From Stromatinia cepivora (lineage: Eukaryota > Ascomycota > Leotiomycetes > Helotiales > Sclerotiniaceae), in the NCBI GenBank assembly GCA_014898415.1, contig RCTD01000017.1:1053001-1117000 (forward strand): a DNA stretch of 64,000 nt. The letters are read 5' to 3'. Positions 34,398-48,368 of this stretch are shown here, one piece after another. The position numbers were made by a program, and so were the translations under genes. The notes below the pieces were generated by a model. That model ran no database searches. It was given only the letters and a program-made list of their open reading frames with translations, and was not told where the DNA came from. Position 1 is the stretch's first letter. Every line of letters starts with the position of its first letter.

Positions 34398-37300
34398 TTA
34401 TCTATAATTCATTTACAAATGTTTAATCATTTAATAATCTTTTAAATAATATTTTATTTTAATAATACCTTCTTAAATGAATTTTTACAAATATTATATT
34501 TAGAGAAAAAAGATTTATTTTAATTTAATTAACGAAAATAAACTCTTTTAGAAATATATTATCATTTTTATAATACAACGAACTCTTTTTCCTATATACT
34601 CTGAATTTTCGAAAGTATATTCTAAGGAACCTTTTCTTTCTCCTCAATTATTTCAATAATTTTTCAAAGAAAATATGAATATAGAATTGGATAATATTAT
34701 TATTGAAAAAAAGAAGATTAATAAAAAAAAGATTCCAGTATATAAAACTAATGCTTTCAATAATTCAATTACTTTTTCTGAATCATTATTACAATTATAA
34801 GATTTTTATACAATAATTATAAATTTGAAAGAGAAGAATTGATAATTGAAAGTTATAATAATAATAAGTTTTATAATAATACAATTTTTTTCTGAACTTT
34901 AAGTAATATTTATATAGATATCCAAATCAATAATAATATTTAGGATTCCTTTTATTCTTTTAATCGAAATTCAAGGATCTTTATCCAAGCAAATTCGAAG
35001 ATCCTGAAATCAAAGGAAGAAAATTTTGATTAGATAATCTAATCATTTAAAGTCTTTCGAAAAGTCTTCTTTTCTTTCAGGAAATAATGATTTATTTAAT
35101 AATCAGGGATCCTTTTATTCAAAAAGCCGATCTAATCGATCAAGATTGTATTCCTGTGTTAATTACAATTCATAGTAAAATATATATATATCAAAATTTA
35201 TAAATCTTATTATTAAATTTAGCGATGGTATTGAATCTAAAGTTAATTTGTAGTAATTATTGATTATAAAACGATTCGAGTTATATATTATATCAATTAA
35301 AAATGAAATGTAATATTATATATATATAATCGATCAAACTGAATTGGAAGTATAAATATATTATTATATTCTTTATATATGAATATCCCGATTTACAGTA
35401 TTCGAATTGATTGAACAATTTGTAGCGATTTATCGGAACCTAATTGAAATCGATAATATTTGTTTTTAATATAAAATATGAATTATATTTAATATAATTC
35501 GATATAACAATTTCCTAAAATAATATAGAAAATTCAGATTATTTGTTATCCAAATAAAGATTATTAATAATAAAATTCTATTTAAGGATTTCGAATAAAA
35601 GATTTCCGATTTTCTTTTGTAAACGATAATAATATTTATTAAAGATTATAAGATTACAAAAGAATTTATAAATATATTCATTAAAATAAATCAAAATGAA
35701 ATTTCATTATAAAAACGAAATCAATATTATATTAATTAAGAAACCCTTATAATTATTTATAAATTAATGATTATTATAAACCCTTTATAATCCTTTTGGA
35801 ACTTTAACAATTTCAATTTTGGAATCTCTATATTCCCGAAACCGTTTCTATCCCGGAATATCCTTTTTGGATATACCAGTTTTATTATATTTAATAATTA
35901 TTCGAATTTCAAATATTTATTATTCTTTCTTTTTTCTGGAATAATATATATATCGATATCTTGTATTAATAATTTCAATGAAATCGAAATGGTATAAAAA
36001 GAAGTAAAAGAATTCGAAGAATATTAGGATATTGAAGAAGACTTCAATTCAAAAGCTACAATTGAAATTATATAGAATATTTGTTTAGAAAAAGAAAAGC
36101 GTTTAAAACCAAATATTTAGATTCTATTTTCATTTTAAATATTATACAGAATATAAGATTTCTTAATCTAATCAAATTTATGGAAAAAGAAGTATTTATT
36201 CTTCTCTATAACCTTTCGAAAAATGATTATATTTATTAATCAAGAATATTCATTAATTCTAAAATAAATGGATTCGTTTTTATTAATACTATATTCTTTA
36301 TTTGTTTATTTCTTATATTTAAATCAAGAATTATATTGTTTGAAATTTCAATTGAAATTAAAGAGTATAATAATATATAAGGCTATATTATTATCTATTT
36401 TATATTCTTTAATTTAATAATCGATAATTATAAACAATCTTTTATTCTTTTCTTTATTATTGAATTAGGGAATTATAATATTATTTTGAATAAATTTTAA
36501 TTATTAAAGATTCAAATGAAGTTCGATTATTTCAATCGATATTTTGAATGGTTTAAAAAGAAATCCTATATTATTTCCTATTCGAATAATCTCTTTGTTA
36601 TTCAATTATCTCTTTGTAAATGAAAGATCGATCGATTAATTCAATAAGATATTAATCGATAAAATAATTAATTCAAAAAATATTGGAATCGAAGAAATTT
36701 ATAATTGAATAGATTAATTATAATTAATAATATATAATAAAAACCTTCAAATATAAATATAATATAGATTTTTGTTGAAAAAAAAGAAATCCTGATTCCT
36801 TTCAAATTCAATTTATCTTTTTCTTAACCAATTATATTATTATTATAAATCTATAAATGCTTCCCCCATATATCGCCTGAAGTTCTCGATCTATATATAC
36901 TCAAATCCAATAAGTTCCAATTAGAATACAAAAGAAATAAACAAATTGAATTTTTTATTATTATTTTAAAAGAATTCGATAATATAATAGATTTCCGATA
37001 AAACAAATGATATATAGAAAAGAAAATATTAATTATTTTAATTAAATTTAAGAATACAAAAATTCAAAAGAAATTCGATCGAGTACTGACCGAAATCAAT
37101 TCAAAACCTGAAATCCTATCTAAATATCAATAATATTATCGAACCTTTTCCAAGTATAAATCAAATATTTTACCTCCTAATCGATTTTATAATTATAAAA
37201 TTATATTGAAAAACAAAAAAGAATAAATTTTGTATTATAATCTGCTTTATAAGATATCCCTAAAACAATTAAAAATTATCAAAGAATATATTATGAATAA

Positions 37301-40300
37301 TCTTAACAAAGATTTTATTGAATTCAATTAAGTTTTTTATATTATATTTGTTTTATTTGTTAAGAAACTTAATAATAATTTGAAATTTTGTATAAACTTT
37401 AGATTATTGAATTCCTTAATGTATAAGGATTGATATCTTTTCTTTTTGATCGATGAAATATTTTCTCGATTTTTCAGTATTAAAATCTTTACCAAATTCG
37501 ATATTCGATAAACTTTTTATTATATAAAAATGAATCCTGTTTCAAAAAAATATATTATTTTTCAAATCCAATATAGATTATATAAATATAAAATCATATT
37601 ATTTGGATTAACAAATAATTTTATAATCTATTAATATTATATAAATAATATTCTATTCAATTATTTAAATGTTTTCTATATAATATATTTCGATAATATT
37701 CTAATCTATTTTGAGAACAAAAAAGAGTATCAAATTTATATCAAACTAATTCTCAAACGATTAAAAGTTATTAACCTATAAATGGATTTCAAGAAATACA
37801 AATTCAATATTATATATATCAAATATTTGGGCTTTATTATTTCTATTAAAGAAATAAAGATAGACCTTAAAAAGATTAAAATAATTAAGAATTGGATCTT
37901 TCCGATAATAATAAAAAAGATCCAATTATTTCTTGGTTTTTGTAATTTTTATTAATAATTTATTAAAGATTATAATATAATAATAAAATCTTTCAACAAA
38001 CTTATTAAAACAAACATTAAATTTGTATTCGACGAAATATATCAAAATATATTTAATATCTTAAAGAAAAAATTTATCTCCATTTTGCTTTTACAATATT
38101 ATAATTATCAATTCCCTTATATATTCAAAATAAATATATCCAATAAAATAATTATTAATATATTATTACAATAATATAACGAAAATTGATTTCCTATAAT
38201 TTATTTTTCCAAAATTATAATTATCATTGAACTGAACTACAAAATTTATAATAAAGAAATATTATCAATCATTCAATCTCTCAATTATTAAAAAACAGAA
38301 TTCACTAATTCATTATATAAAATCAAGATTTATATCGATTATAAAATCCTCGAATATTTCATAATTATCAAGATTCTCAATATTTGATAAACTTATTAAA
38401 CAAAAATTCTAATTAATTATAATTTCATTATTATATATCGCTTTAAAAAAAATAATCTTTTTGTTAACATTTTAATCTATCAAATCGACAAATTAGATTT
38501 TCAGAATTATATTAAAAAGAAAAATCGTTTCTAATAATTTATTAAAAATAATCAAATTGATATTGAAATCATAAAAAAAACTTTATAAAAGTATTATTCA
38601 AATAAAACAACAATTATTAATATTGATTTGAATAAAATCGTTCCTTAATTCGATTTAATTAATTATATTATCGAAGCAAATAAAACTATAGATAATTTAT
38701 TAATACTCAGAATACAAATTATCCAAAATTATAAATATATATTATTCCAAAATGATCTTTTGCTTTATAATAACCATCTAATAATACCCAACATCAACAA
38801 TCTTCGAATTTATTTGATTTATGAAATCTATAATTCCGTTTCCATTATTTATTCTGATATAAACAAAACCTACTTCTTATTATTTCAATAATATTATTGA
38901 TTCAGAATATATAATACTATAATCAAATATATATATAATTATTATACCTACAAATATAATTCCATTCTATATAATTATACCCCCAATTTATTATATCCAT
39001 TTCTGATTTTTAATCGAATATAATAATATATTATTATAAATTATTATAATTTTAATAAAAATAAATATAAATATAATAATATTTTAATTATTATTAATCG
39101 ATTAACAAAGTAAACTATCTTTATACCTTATTATAAATCAATCGATATTCAAATTCAAATATAATTATATCTTTATTATATATATCGATACTATAATCCC
39201 CTTAATATTATAATATCAGATTATAACTTTTAATTTATATTATAATTCTAAAAGAAATTCAATCAAATCCTAGGAATCGATCTCAAATTATTCATTATTC
39301 ATTATCTTCAAATCAATAATCAAATTGAGATTTATAATCAATACTTTCAGTAATAATTAAAATCGTTTATTAATTATTATCAAAACAATTAATCAAAATT
39401 CCTATTTATAATGGATTATATACAATTTACTCTTCTACATAACTCCTTAAAAGAGTTTATATCTTATGAAACTTTATATAAATATACACCGAAATATATA
39501 TAAAAATGAAAAAAAGATATTAATAAATTAATAAATGATATAAATATACATAATATTTGTATATATATAGAATATAATAAATTAACTTTCGTATAAACGA
39601 AAGAAGATTTATTATATATTTAAATCAAGATATCGAAATCCATAAATATTTATCGATATAAAATCGATTTCGATATCAGAGATTATATATAATTTAATAT
39701 AAAAAATTATTTTATCCAAAGATTATCCAAAAAACTGGATTTTTTAATTCAAAGAAGATTTAAGATTATTAATCGATTTGAAAGCTTTTTCAAATTTGAA
39801 TTCCCGATTATAATGAAAATTCATCCTATTTTCCCTTTAGATCGATTATATAAGATATATAATAATTCTCTTTTTGATCAAATACTCGAATTATTTTTAT
39901 CTATTAATATAATTGATAATTCGGAATAGAAAATAAAAAAAATCTTAATAATAAAGAAAATACGAAAAACTCTATTATATAAAATTTCATAGTTTAATAA
40001 CAATATCGATCTTATCTAATATCCTACTTCCGATTTTAAAACATCATTGTACCTCCTATATGATTTTCATTTGGTCAATCCAATATTACCTAATCCTTTC
40101 AATCAATTAATTGATTGAATAAAGCTTTATAAAAATGAAAAAAATAATTATAATCATATGAATAACGATTCATTCATAAAATCAAGGGAAAGAAAAGTGT
40201 TCTTCAATATAGCAGACTAAATATTATGATTTTATAATGATATGTGTATATACGATTATGAAAGGATTAAAAACCTATACAAATTCGAGGGAATTTGATT

Positions 40301-40885
40301 GTATATATATATAGCCTGAACTCTATATAATAGACGAGTTATTATTACCAAGATAATACAAAGGCAATATATTTCAAAAAACTTATATCTATAATCATTT
40401 CAAAAATCATACAAAAGGAAGCTTGAATATGGTAAGAACGAAATGTAATGTCATTTTTATCGATTTCGCTTAATTTGGTTGATTTAATCAATTTGGTTAA
40501 TTTGGTCGATTAATTTGGTCGATTTCGGAATTGATCATATTAATCACCCATTATTATTATACTATAATTCAACCTTCTTCTCTTTTCTATTGAAACTTTT
40601 TCCTTTCAGAAATTCCTCAAATCAAGGAGAATACAAATCAATATTAATTTAATCAATTGATAAACGATTTAATCGATTTGATTAATTCATTCATTATTTT
40701 GATCAATTTGATCGATTAATTTGGTCAATTTAATCAATTTCCAGTAAATTGATCAAATCAACCAAAATAACCAATCTAATTAATTTAAAGCTTATAAACC
40801 TTCACAAAACCTGGTTTTCGATGAAATAGCAATGAAACAAAGGAATGAAATGTTCGAAAGTGAGTTTTTCCGAAGGGAGGGGTAA

Positions 40886-41167
40886 TGTCACGAATTGTGA
40901 ATTACAGAAGGCTAACCATATGATACCTCTTATCTTCTATATCAATTAATGAATTGATCATCTGTATATATATATTACGATTCATATGATTTAATATAAT
41001 AAAATAGTAACCCTAATCATATATACATATAACTTTGCAACCCACAAATGGATATTTGTGTATATATATCTAATCGCTCCTTACGAGTTATAATTCTTCA
41101 GTTGTAGATTCTAAAGAATATAATTGACCCTGTTTATTCAGTTCTACTACGGCTCTTGTGCGTCACA
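40886..41167 (+). repeat. 3' LTR
   Basis: 282 bp, begins TGTCACGAATTG and ends GTCACA, the standard TG..CA form. By hand alignment it differs from the 5' LTR at about 45 positions, all transitions, with no insertion or deletion. Confidence 0.93.
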
Positions 41168-42354
<1,187 letters not shown>

Positions 42355-45061
42355 TTAAAATCGATCCTCAACCCTCTCTAAATCATCGTAAGACAACGTG
42401 AATTCCCGCTAAAGTCATATCAGTAAACTATACTATGCATAGGATGTATGAAAACTTACTCGTTGTCTTGACCAAGTCTTGACATCGAAGAAGATATAAT
42501 AGCCTTGCTCCATTTGTTGAGTAAGTTGGCGGGGAACCATCAAATCATCTTTGGTAAGCCAAACTTGCATTTTTTTATGATAACGCCAGTTCCGATTGCC
42601 ACTGTCAAGTGATAAAAATATTAGTAAATGGCCTGGTAAGTGATGTATACTTTACTTACAGCTCCCTAGCTGCCATAAGCTGCTGCTTGTCACCGGGATT
42701 ACTGTAGAACATGAACAATAGGGCTTCTTCGTTGAAGCTGGGCATCTTGCTTTCGAGAGGGGCAACATTCAGAACGCGATAACATTCGGGTAGATTGAAA
42801 CGGGCGACATCTGGTCGCGGTGGCTCGTTATCCCAGAGAGAGTAAATTTGGTTCGAGATGGGTCTTGTAATTGTTAGCATGGCTGGAGTATTATTCTGGA
42901 AGGCAGAAGGCTATCAAGCCAAAACTTACTGCTCAGAATGTAAATCAAGACCCAGGTGGTTGATATCGGTTCCAGTAACAAGAGCAGCATAGTCAAGAAA
43001 GTTGTTCATCATATAGGAAAACCCCTTAAGTCCAAACCTGTCGATATCACTCATGTGAGCTAATGGATCTTGTACTTTAGAATCGGCATTCTCGGCATTT
43101 CTCTGCGTAGAACTAGGGTCGAGTTCCTGTGCTTGAGTTAGTGTTGATGGACCATCAGGTCGCGAGCTGGTTGCGGTAGGCATATTGAATTGTTGATTGT
43201 TGTCTTCTCGGAGTGGTATGGGATTCGATGAGCCAAAATTCGTGTTTGGAAAGCCCTGCGCAAACTGATCAGCAAAAGTTCAATAATTCAGAGGAGTCCC
43301 CATCTTACCCCAGCTTCGTTCTCTCCAAGGTTGGATAGACCTTGGCGACTGGAGTCTATTGGGGATCTGTTTGTGGATGGGCCTGAATAATAATCAAAAT
43401 TAGCCGAGAATTACAATAATACATCACCCAATCATCATCGGTGGTTATTCACCTGACAAACTTGCTGGTGAAGCAACTCTGTTACCTGGTGCAACTCGAC
43501 TACCACCAGATAATGCGTTTAAGAGGCCATTACTTCTGCCTTGCTGGGGTGGGTTGCCAGAACCGAATCCTAATCCACCACCGGCTCCAAACCCCACATT
43601 TTGTAACAGACCGGAACCGCGATCTTGGCCGATCTCTCCATTTGAATTTCTCAAAGGTGGGAAGTCATCTGCGCTGCTCGGCTGTGACGACTGACCAACT
43701 GCACTTTGGGCTCCAAATCTGAACCCACCAGAATTATTCGATAATTGAGTTGATGAGTTGAAGAGCTCATCTTGCTGTTGCTGTTGCTGCTGTTGCTGAG
43801 CAGCATGTTGCGCGGATAATCCAGCTGATTGCTGTAATCGTATATTTGCTGATGGACCAATATTACGCGCTCCTGCCGCTCCCCATGTTGATTGGTTGTG
43901 TTGGGGCTGGTTTCCTGATAGTGAAGGGAACTCACTAAAACAATGTTAGCAAATTCAACCGTAAAGCTTTGCAGTATTGAGAAGAAAATTAACAGAACTG
44001 AGGCAGATTAAACCGACAGCATAAACTGTGCCAAATGCCAGAGCTATAAATGACGTATTTTTAATACACGAAACTGTGTTTGTATAGATTTGAAGATCTT
44101 TGGAATAATTATACCTTCCAGGAGAATATGGACGCAGAGGACCAATATCTTTTGAGGAATGAGTTTCGTTCATATTTGAGTTGATGTGAAGAAGAAGGAA
44201 AACCGGCAGGAAGAAGAGATACTTTCAACAAATCCTAGGGGTGAAGTACAAAAGCAAAAGTAGGCAATGACTTACGACAGATCTAGTGGTGTCGCTGGTT
44301 GTGAAGACCCTCCTATTGTTTGTGCAAAGCTTGTCATAGGTCCATTATTTGGACGTGGATTTCCTAGACCCGCTCCTCCCATCGGTACACCTCCAAACGC
44401 CCATGTCGCTCCGTTGTTTGCTAGAAATTATCAACAAACATCAGTATACATAAAGTTTTCCTGTGTTATTTTAACATGGGGGCATGAATCGTACCCATTT
44501 TCCCACCGGGCGGTATCCTGCTTGATACATTCCTATTCTGCATTTGTTGTTGATTTGGGAATCCATTAGGTATGCCACGCATTGGCTGCGGTCCTACACC
44601 TGAGAAAAAAAGGTCAGCATAATTCCGTGGGTAGGCCGGCGGTAGAAAATATCTGATGGAAGCTTCATGATATTTGCGGGTTAATGCGACCAAACACTTT
44701 CTAGCCACAAAAGCGCTCCCTTCAGCATGGGATGCCAGAACCCAATTACATCCTTCAAATTATACCAGCAGATCAAGCGATCACCCCTTCACTGAAGCAC
44801 TCTCATCTGATTCCATCGAGTTGTAAAATCCAACTACATGCAGAGCTCCTACAATATCTCCGCGCCCCACGCACAGTCCAAATCCTACAAAACCTATATA
44901 TTCTGACTATTCGAAAGGTCCTGTATCGTTTTGAATTCTGTCTCCTCTCGCATTGGAGGCATCATCCAATGCAAACTGTCCCCCTTCTCTCTCGCAGCCG
45001 TGCAGCGGGGCAGTTGTGGGGGAAAAAGAGAGTTCAAGGGCCTCATACCTGGTCGATTCAT
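42355..45061 (-). CDS. NOT2: CCR4-NOT complex subunit NOT2
   Basis: Model: complement of 45049-45061, 44495-44599, 44276-44420, 43453-43934, 43309-43382, 42930-43255, 42660-42863, 42460-42601, 42355-42408; nine exons, 514 aa. NOT2 links NOT1 to NOT3/5 in the complex that deadenylates mRNA and represses transcription. The first exon codes only MNRP plus one base and joins to GVGPQPMRGIPNGF. Family landmarks: FAQTIGGSSQPATPLDL joined to SEFPSLSGNQ, a Gln run, DDFPPLRN, then the C-terminal NOT box: DRFGLKGFSYMM, YAALVTGTDINHLGLDL, PISNQIYSLWDNEPPRP, EEALLFMFYSNPGDKQQLMA, NRNWRYHKK.QVWLTKDD and REFTLSYDDLERV. The NOT box spans six exons and reads cleanly through all junctions. Introns 1 (449 nt) and 3 (341 nt) are unusually long here. 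Confidence 0.95.
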
Positions 45062-45904
45062 GGTTGATGTTGTAAAGCCCGATATTAATTAATCCGTATT
45101 AGTTTCCGATATGGGACGAGAACTTGTGCGCTTCTGGATGTGAGGTGAAAGTAGAGTCGTTGGTTCAATCAACCATTGAATTTCATGGAGCTTGGGGAAC
45201 CTTATTGCGCGCATGGGCACATGCCTCCCCGTAGTCTACTTTTGGGATAGTCGGTTACAAGGAACCATCATCAAGAAACATCACCTTAGAACATCACATC
45301 ACCAATGCATCAAACATGGAGGAGCATGGCATGGAACATGGAATTTTTCACTTCACCCTCATGTTGAATTTTCATTGCTTTTTATGCTAGTAATAAATAA
45401 ATACCTAATGTTTATTATAAAGATCTGGAGATGCTCACATCAAAACTGAAATGAATCTATCTACACAAATGTGTGTCAATTGTTCACTTGGTACAATATC
45501 AAGGTCCATAGTTGCTCATTAATTCATCAAAGTCTTGGTATTCAATTTGTCATTATTGGATAATCAGATGATAATACACACATTTATAAAATATGGCATA
45601 CAATGGATGTTTCCTCGTAGCATCCTATGACCATCGCTCCACTTCATGGGAGATAGGACCCCGCTCCGTAACCCCCTCGAGGACTCTAGTCACACCGGTT
45701 TTGGGATTTCGTTATGTTACTTGGCAGTAAGGACGAGAATATCATTCTTCCCTTTCCCTCGAACTTTTCAGAGTATAGTTTCAATACTTCGCCCCCGTGC
45801 TTGATCACCGACGCGAGCAGCTCCACGAAGGGCGCTGGAATACCACACCGCTATCCAAATCCGTGATTATTCCCATGATAAGCTTGGTCTTCGAAAGCTC
45901 CTGT
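45062..45904. promoter_or_regulatory. Intergenic: NOT2 promoter and 3' end of the Zn2Cys6 gene
   Basis: About 840 bp between two minus-strand genes; no gene recognised. Direct short repeats of CATGGA/GGCATGG occur at about 45310-45345. Confidence 0.5.
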
Positions 45905-48368
45905 TCATTGATACCCACCAGTTTGATCTTCCCAGAAAGATTGTTCGTTGCTAGAGCCGCCTCCATATTCGTTTTGACTGTAACCCATATTTGTTTGTGC
46001 AGGTGACCACCCCGAGCTGCTAGCCACATCCACGTCCGTTGCTACCGATTTGCCCTTGCTAGTCATTTGGGGTGAGCTATCACTCTGGTCACTAACATCC
46101 ATAGCAGAAAACACAGCTTTCATGTCCTGGACATCTTTACTCTCGGCGTTCTTTGGTAACGAGGTTCGGTCCTCGACAAATTTTCGTATGGAGCGAATAA
46201 TTGGATGATACATTTCGTCATTTGGTAGCCACCAATGCATGCAAGAATTATCTCGGAAAAGTTCGGCCATTTTGCTCCTGAGCGCGAAGGTTTGTATGAA
46301 ACTAATTGTTGTGTTAGCAGTAGAACACCTGTGAATAGAGGTGCACATTACCCTTGAGACTCTATTGTTGCCAACATTCGGCGCATCCACATAGTATATG
46401 CCTCGTCTTTTGGTAGGAAAAACGCAGCAATACCAAGGCCTCCTTGGAGACCTACCGCCGCTCCCTTGGGTGTCTCCGGGTAATGCAAAATGGCCTCATA
46501 CAACTGACAAAAGTCCTTGGATAATTCGCTCATATGTCCAATATCAGGCAGTGTCTGCATCGCTTGAGCAGTATGGAGTCCATGCATCAGAGACACAGCA
46601 TGCCAGTCCATCAGGGCTACATTAATGAGCGAAAGTGGCCCACGGTAAAGTACACCCGGTTTGTATGGATCAAAAAGACCTCCGGATTGTTTGTTCGTTG
46701 GGGAGAAGTCCATAACCAAAAATCGACTATCTAATAATGCCGGGTCCATATTTTCTTTCAAATCCTTCATCCTCTGCGTCATCTCTGTATTCTCAACAAT
46801 AAATTGTTCGTGTGTGATTTCTCCTTTTCCTTTTTTCGCAAATAATGTCGACATGTCTCTGCCTACGAGACGCATTGTCGAAATCTGATGCTCTATTCTC
46901 CATACTAAATTGTTCGGGTGTATGGCAATTTGGTTCTTGGAATATTCTTGTGAATATGAAAACCATTCTCGTGGGATAGAAGCATCAAAACCACCGATAA
47001 TTCCAGCCATTACATCGAAACGTGTGTACCAGCCGAAAAGGGCGCGGCCGATACCTGTCTCAAAGATTGTTTGTGGGGCATATAGATCTACTAAGATCTC
47101 GTATGCAGCCTTTTGATGGCCTAAGAGATTTGCCCAGTCCCCAAGATATTCCTGTAAGCAATCAGTTCGTCATTCTGTAATCTTCATTTTATGTTCATAC
47201 CTCGATCGTTGCCAGCTGTAAAATAGCCAAGAGCGTCGCTGTAGTATGCTGAACACCTTTCCTCAGTGACATTAAAAGTAACGACACTGCCTTATTGTAG
47301 TATTGTAAGAAGTCTTGGATTTTACCTTCTCGCTTCTCTACAGCATATTGGAAAGCTGAGAATCCCGCGACTGCGTAAAGAAGTGGTTCATCCCGGAGGG
47401 CAACGTCCAATAACAATGTGTGGATAAAGCCCTCATGGTTGGACCTCAAGCTATAATGCATGAAGGTTATATTCTGACAATAATATGTTAAGTAAAACTG
47501 TAGATCAGCTGGCAAATGCGACCAGCTACTCCTTAGTTTGCCGGACTCCGAGTCATTTGCAAATGTCTGTTCTTCGAATTGGGAACTAGCGCCCGCTTGA
47601 TCAAATGAAGAATAACCAATAGAGCCCTCGGTTGAAGGCGTCGGGGAAGAGCCTTTATCTTGTATCAATGAAGGGGTTTCCGAGCTCTGCCGTGTAGAAC
47701 TTTTGGTCCGCATGGTAGGATGGGAATTTGGTGCGGCGGCATTAGTATTCCAACTATTTTCCGATCGCTCGGTTTGGTTTTCAATCTCATCTTCATCTCG
47801 AATAACCTCCAGACGTTCTACTTCTTGGTCCTCGTATTCATCTTCGGATGAACCAGGGCTTTCTGATGGCTTTGGTTGTCCAGCTTTGGATGAAGTATTT
47901 CCTGCACCCTTTGCCGACTTCTGCACATCCGGGTATACACATTCTCGATTGCCCTTTGTGCATCCTATTATTTTGCGTTAGCCCTGTGCTCCAAAAGTTA
48001 AGCTCAAAATCTCACTATCACATTTTGGGCGGTGTTCGTCACACTAGAAAGTTAGCGCGCGTTTATTTGAATGTAAAATGTCAAGCAGGTACCTTCACTC
48101 GTCTACTGCGACAAGTATAACAGCCAGATCTTGTCCGACGATGCTTCACATGCTCAGTACCGTGGGTTGATTTTCGTCGGTTTGGTTTGGGTATGGGCCC
48201 AAGCATCGTTATGTCCTGAGTCCCAAAAAGGTAGTTCAGATCCGCGTAAGATCGAGCCGAACTTAGTAGCTGCTGAGAATGCTGTGCCTGAGGGTTGCCT
48301 TCGAGTTTAAGGAGATGCTGATCGGGTAATAATTGCTTAGACCGGTCTAGGCGACTTTTGCCACTCAT
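45905..48368 (-). CDS. Zn2Cys6 transcription factor with C-terminal fungal regulator domain
   Basis: Model: complement(join(45905..46301,46352..47151,47201..47964,48016..48043,48093..48368)), 754 aa. The binuclear zinc cluster has cysteines at 83, 86, 93, 100, 103 and 110 (C-x2-C-x6-C-x6-C-x2-C-x6-C), assembled from three exons including one of only 28 nt. A basic stretch (KHRRTRSG) precedes it. An acidic Ser/Glu-rich linker follows (SSEDEYEDQEVERLEV). From about residue 220 a helical region, with LPADLQFYLTYYCQNITFMH, and a middle part, RALFGWYTRFDVMAGIIGGF, resemble the Fungal_trans_2 type seen in sterol-uptake-like regulators. The start is the first ATG (48368); an upstream extension begins only with GTG. 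Target genes unknown. Confidence 0.9.

Larger units (their letters stand above)
34116..41167 (+). mobile_element. Complete but RIP-dead Ty3/gypsy LTR retrotransposon
   Basis: A 7052-bp element with 282-bp LTRs at both ends and a 5-bp target duplication TATAA on each side (34111-34115 and 41168-41172). A polypurine tract (AAGGGAGGGG) lies just before the 3' LTR. Inside, in plus orientation, are gag-like debris (about 34.6-36 kb), reverse transcriptase remnants (about 37.2-37.8 kb, including FGLTNN and YFDNILIY), and integrase remnants (zinc-binding-like region about 38.8 kb; core motif IINRLTK about 39.1 kb). RT before integrase means gypsy order. No frame exceeds about 60 codons. It is the same family as the minus-strand element at 1-3661. 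Degenerate repeats of an ATTTGGTCGATT-like unit occupy about 40460-40760. Confidence 0.93.
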
